Shown here: positions 6,253-6,855 of the stretch, piece after piece
Position numbering within the stretch: the first letter of the stretch is position 1
Layout: the number at the start of each line of letters is the position of its first letter
The notes under the pieces: model-generated
What the model saw: only the letters and a program-made list of their open reading frames with translations
Database searches by the model: none
What the model was told of the DNA's origin: nothing
Program-made: the position numbers and the translations under genes
Source: Legionellales bacterium
Lineage (GTDB): Bacteria > Pseudomonadota > Gammaproteobacteria > PIVX01
Direction of reading: 5' to 3'
Assembly: GCA_013215905.1 (NCBI GenBank)
Contig: JABSQI010000090.1
Coordinates: 1 to 6,855, forward strand
Length of the DNA stretch: 6,855 nucleotides

Positions 6253-6510
6253 ATGTTTAAGAAAAGAGATACTAGGCAAGAAATTATAAAAGATCTAGGA
6301 GATGCAATTGAAAAATTTAAAGATAGTCCAAATGAATCTAGTTTAAAAAAATTAAAATTTGAGATGGGTCGTGCTAAATTCAAGATGAATGCCGAACAAA
6401 ACAAATTTGGGTATTTTAAAAAAAGTGCTATGGTTAGCATAGTAGATAAGTTAGAACTAGCAATAGATGCATTTGAATCTAATCAAAATTACTATGATAA
6501 TACTATGTAA
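6253..6510 (+). CDS. Hypothetical protein, 85 residues (probable C-terminal part of the split gene)
   Basis: I do not recognise this protein. It is highly charged and predicted helical, with a heptad-like pattern suited to a helical hairpin or coiled coil (EIIKDLGDAIEKF, 13-25; SSLKKLKFEMGRAKF, 29-43; IVDKLELAIDAFES, 64-77). ATG 6253 is only the first methionine in the open frame: it has no Shine-Dalgarno, and the frame is open upstream to the UAA at 6106, with no ATG, GTG or TTG in between. Independent translation is therefore doubtful, and it is better read as the distal half of the gene starting at 5719. The antisense frame at 6114-6440 is a shadow. Confidence 0.5.
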   Translation: MFKKRDTRQEIIKDLGDAIEKFKDSPNESSLKKLKFEMGRAKFKMNAEQNKFGYFKKSAMVSIVDKLELAIDAFESNQNYYDNTM

Positions 6511-6855
6511 AATATACCTGGATATTTTTTCAAAATTATATATTAGAATTAATTTAAATAATAAATACTAGCTCTATCTAAACAATAATATGATCTTTAA
6601 ATTCAATAATTTTAATAAGTTATCATAGTTTTTTAAGTATATTTACTATAATTATAAATATTATATTTTGTTACTTAAACACTCATTTTTTTGCAAAGAA
6701 AGCTTACATAAATACATATTTACTACATTACATATTTAAAAATTAATAATATTTAGAGCAAAAAATCCATCAAAAGAGACTATGTTGGCAGACTGAAATA
6801 TATTTCATGAGGTATATTTTTGTGGGTTAAAGATATAAATCTATCATAATTTTAT
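6511..6855. other. Non-coding AT-rich region at the right end
   Basis: No reading frame beyond a few codons, RNA gene or clear terminator is visible in these 345 bases. The stretch is extremely AT-rich with many short A- and T-runs. A promoter for a gene beyond the window may be here, but nothing specific can be named. Confidence 0.6.

Larger units (their letters stand above)
5719..6510 (+). pseudogene. Possible single gene interrupted by an in-frame UAA
   Basis: This is an alternative reading of the two neighbouring small ORFs as one gene. From 5719 to 6510 the frame is continuous except for one UAA at 6106-6108. The 48 codons from 6109 to 6252 have no stop and encode a plausible mixed sequence (for example SDVDEYDDLIFDINHIL), joining directly to the downstream ORF. 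No frameshift is needed. The repaired product would have 263 residues. One base change (CAA, AAA or GAA to TAA) would explain the break. Programmed readthrough is unlikely because UAA followed by U is an efficient stop context. Confidence 0.5.

Noticed and set aside
6114..6440. Minus-strand ORF of 108 residues
   Set aside because: It is the antisense of the charged helical frame at 6253-6510. Its F/L/S-rich hydrophobic composition is what the complement of lysine- and glutamate-rich codons gives, so it is not a membrane protein.
1..6855. CRISPR array, tRNA or rRNA, insertion sequence or phage genes
   Set aside because: No regularly spaced direct repeats, no cloverleaf or rRNA-like stretches, and no transposase or integrase motifs were seen on either strand.

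Overview
The window is strongly AT-rich (about 70% A+T by eye) and loosely packed. It carries five well-supported protein genes, one broken or split small gene, and three non-coding stretches of about 345-450 bases. A complete MutH points to a gammaproteobacterium, since methyl-directed MutH is essentially confined to that class. The low GC, long spacers, an orphan exported protein and a probably decaying gene suggest a host-associated lineage of the Legionellales or Francisellaceae kind. That placement is inference; nothing here fixes a genus.

Layout: 1-379 is non-coding. mutH (380-1054, +) is followed 49 bases later by a co-oriented 151-residue protein (1104-1559, +) with a cryptic ten-residue repeat. 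A 206-base spacer separates it from a convergent minus-strand pair: a 564-residue exported or membrane-anchored protein of unknown function (4392-2698), then, 11 bases after its stop, an ornithine cyclodeaminase/mu-crystallin family enzyme (2686-1766). The 448-base region 4393-4840 separates this pair from a divergent SDR oxidoreductase (4841-5644, +) and holds several direct and inverted repeats. Two small ORFs follow (5719-6108 and 6253-6510, +). They lie in the same frame, and the 48 codons between them contain no stop, so they look like one 263-codon gene cut by a single UAA. The last 345 bases appear non-coding.

How the genes may work together: only the minus-strand pair has spacing typical of an operon. 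mutH acts in mismatch repair with MutS, MutL and Dam encoded elsewhere. The cyclodeaminase-family enzyme and the SDR are both nucleotide-dependent small-molecule enzymes, but nothing links them to one pathway. I saw no CRISPR array, tRNA, rRNA, transposase or phage gene. The main points worth a second look are the UAA-split frame at 5719-6510, the decapeptide-repeat protein, the repeat cluster upstream of the SDR, and the orphan exported protein paired with the cyclodeaminase-like enzyme.
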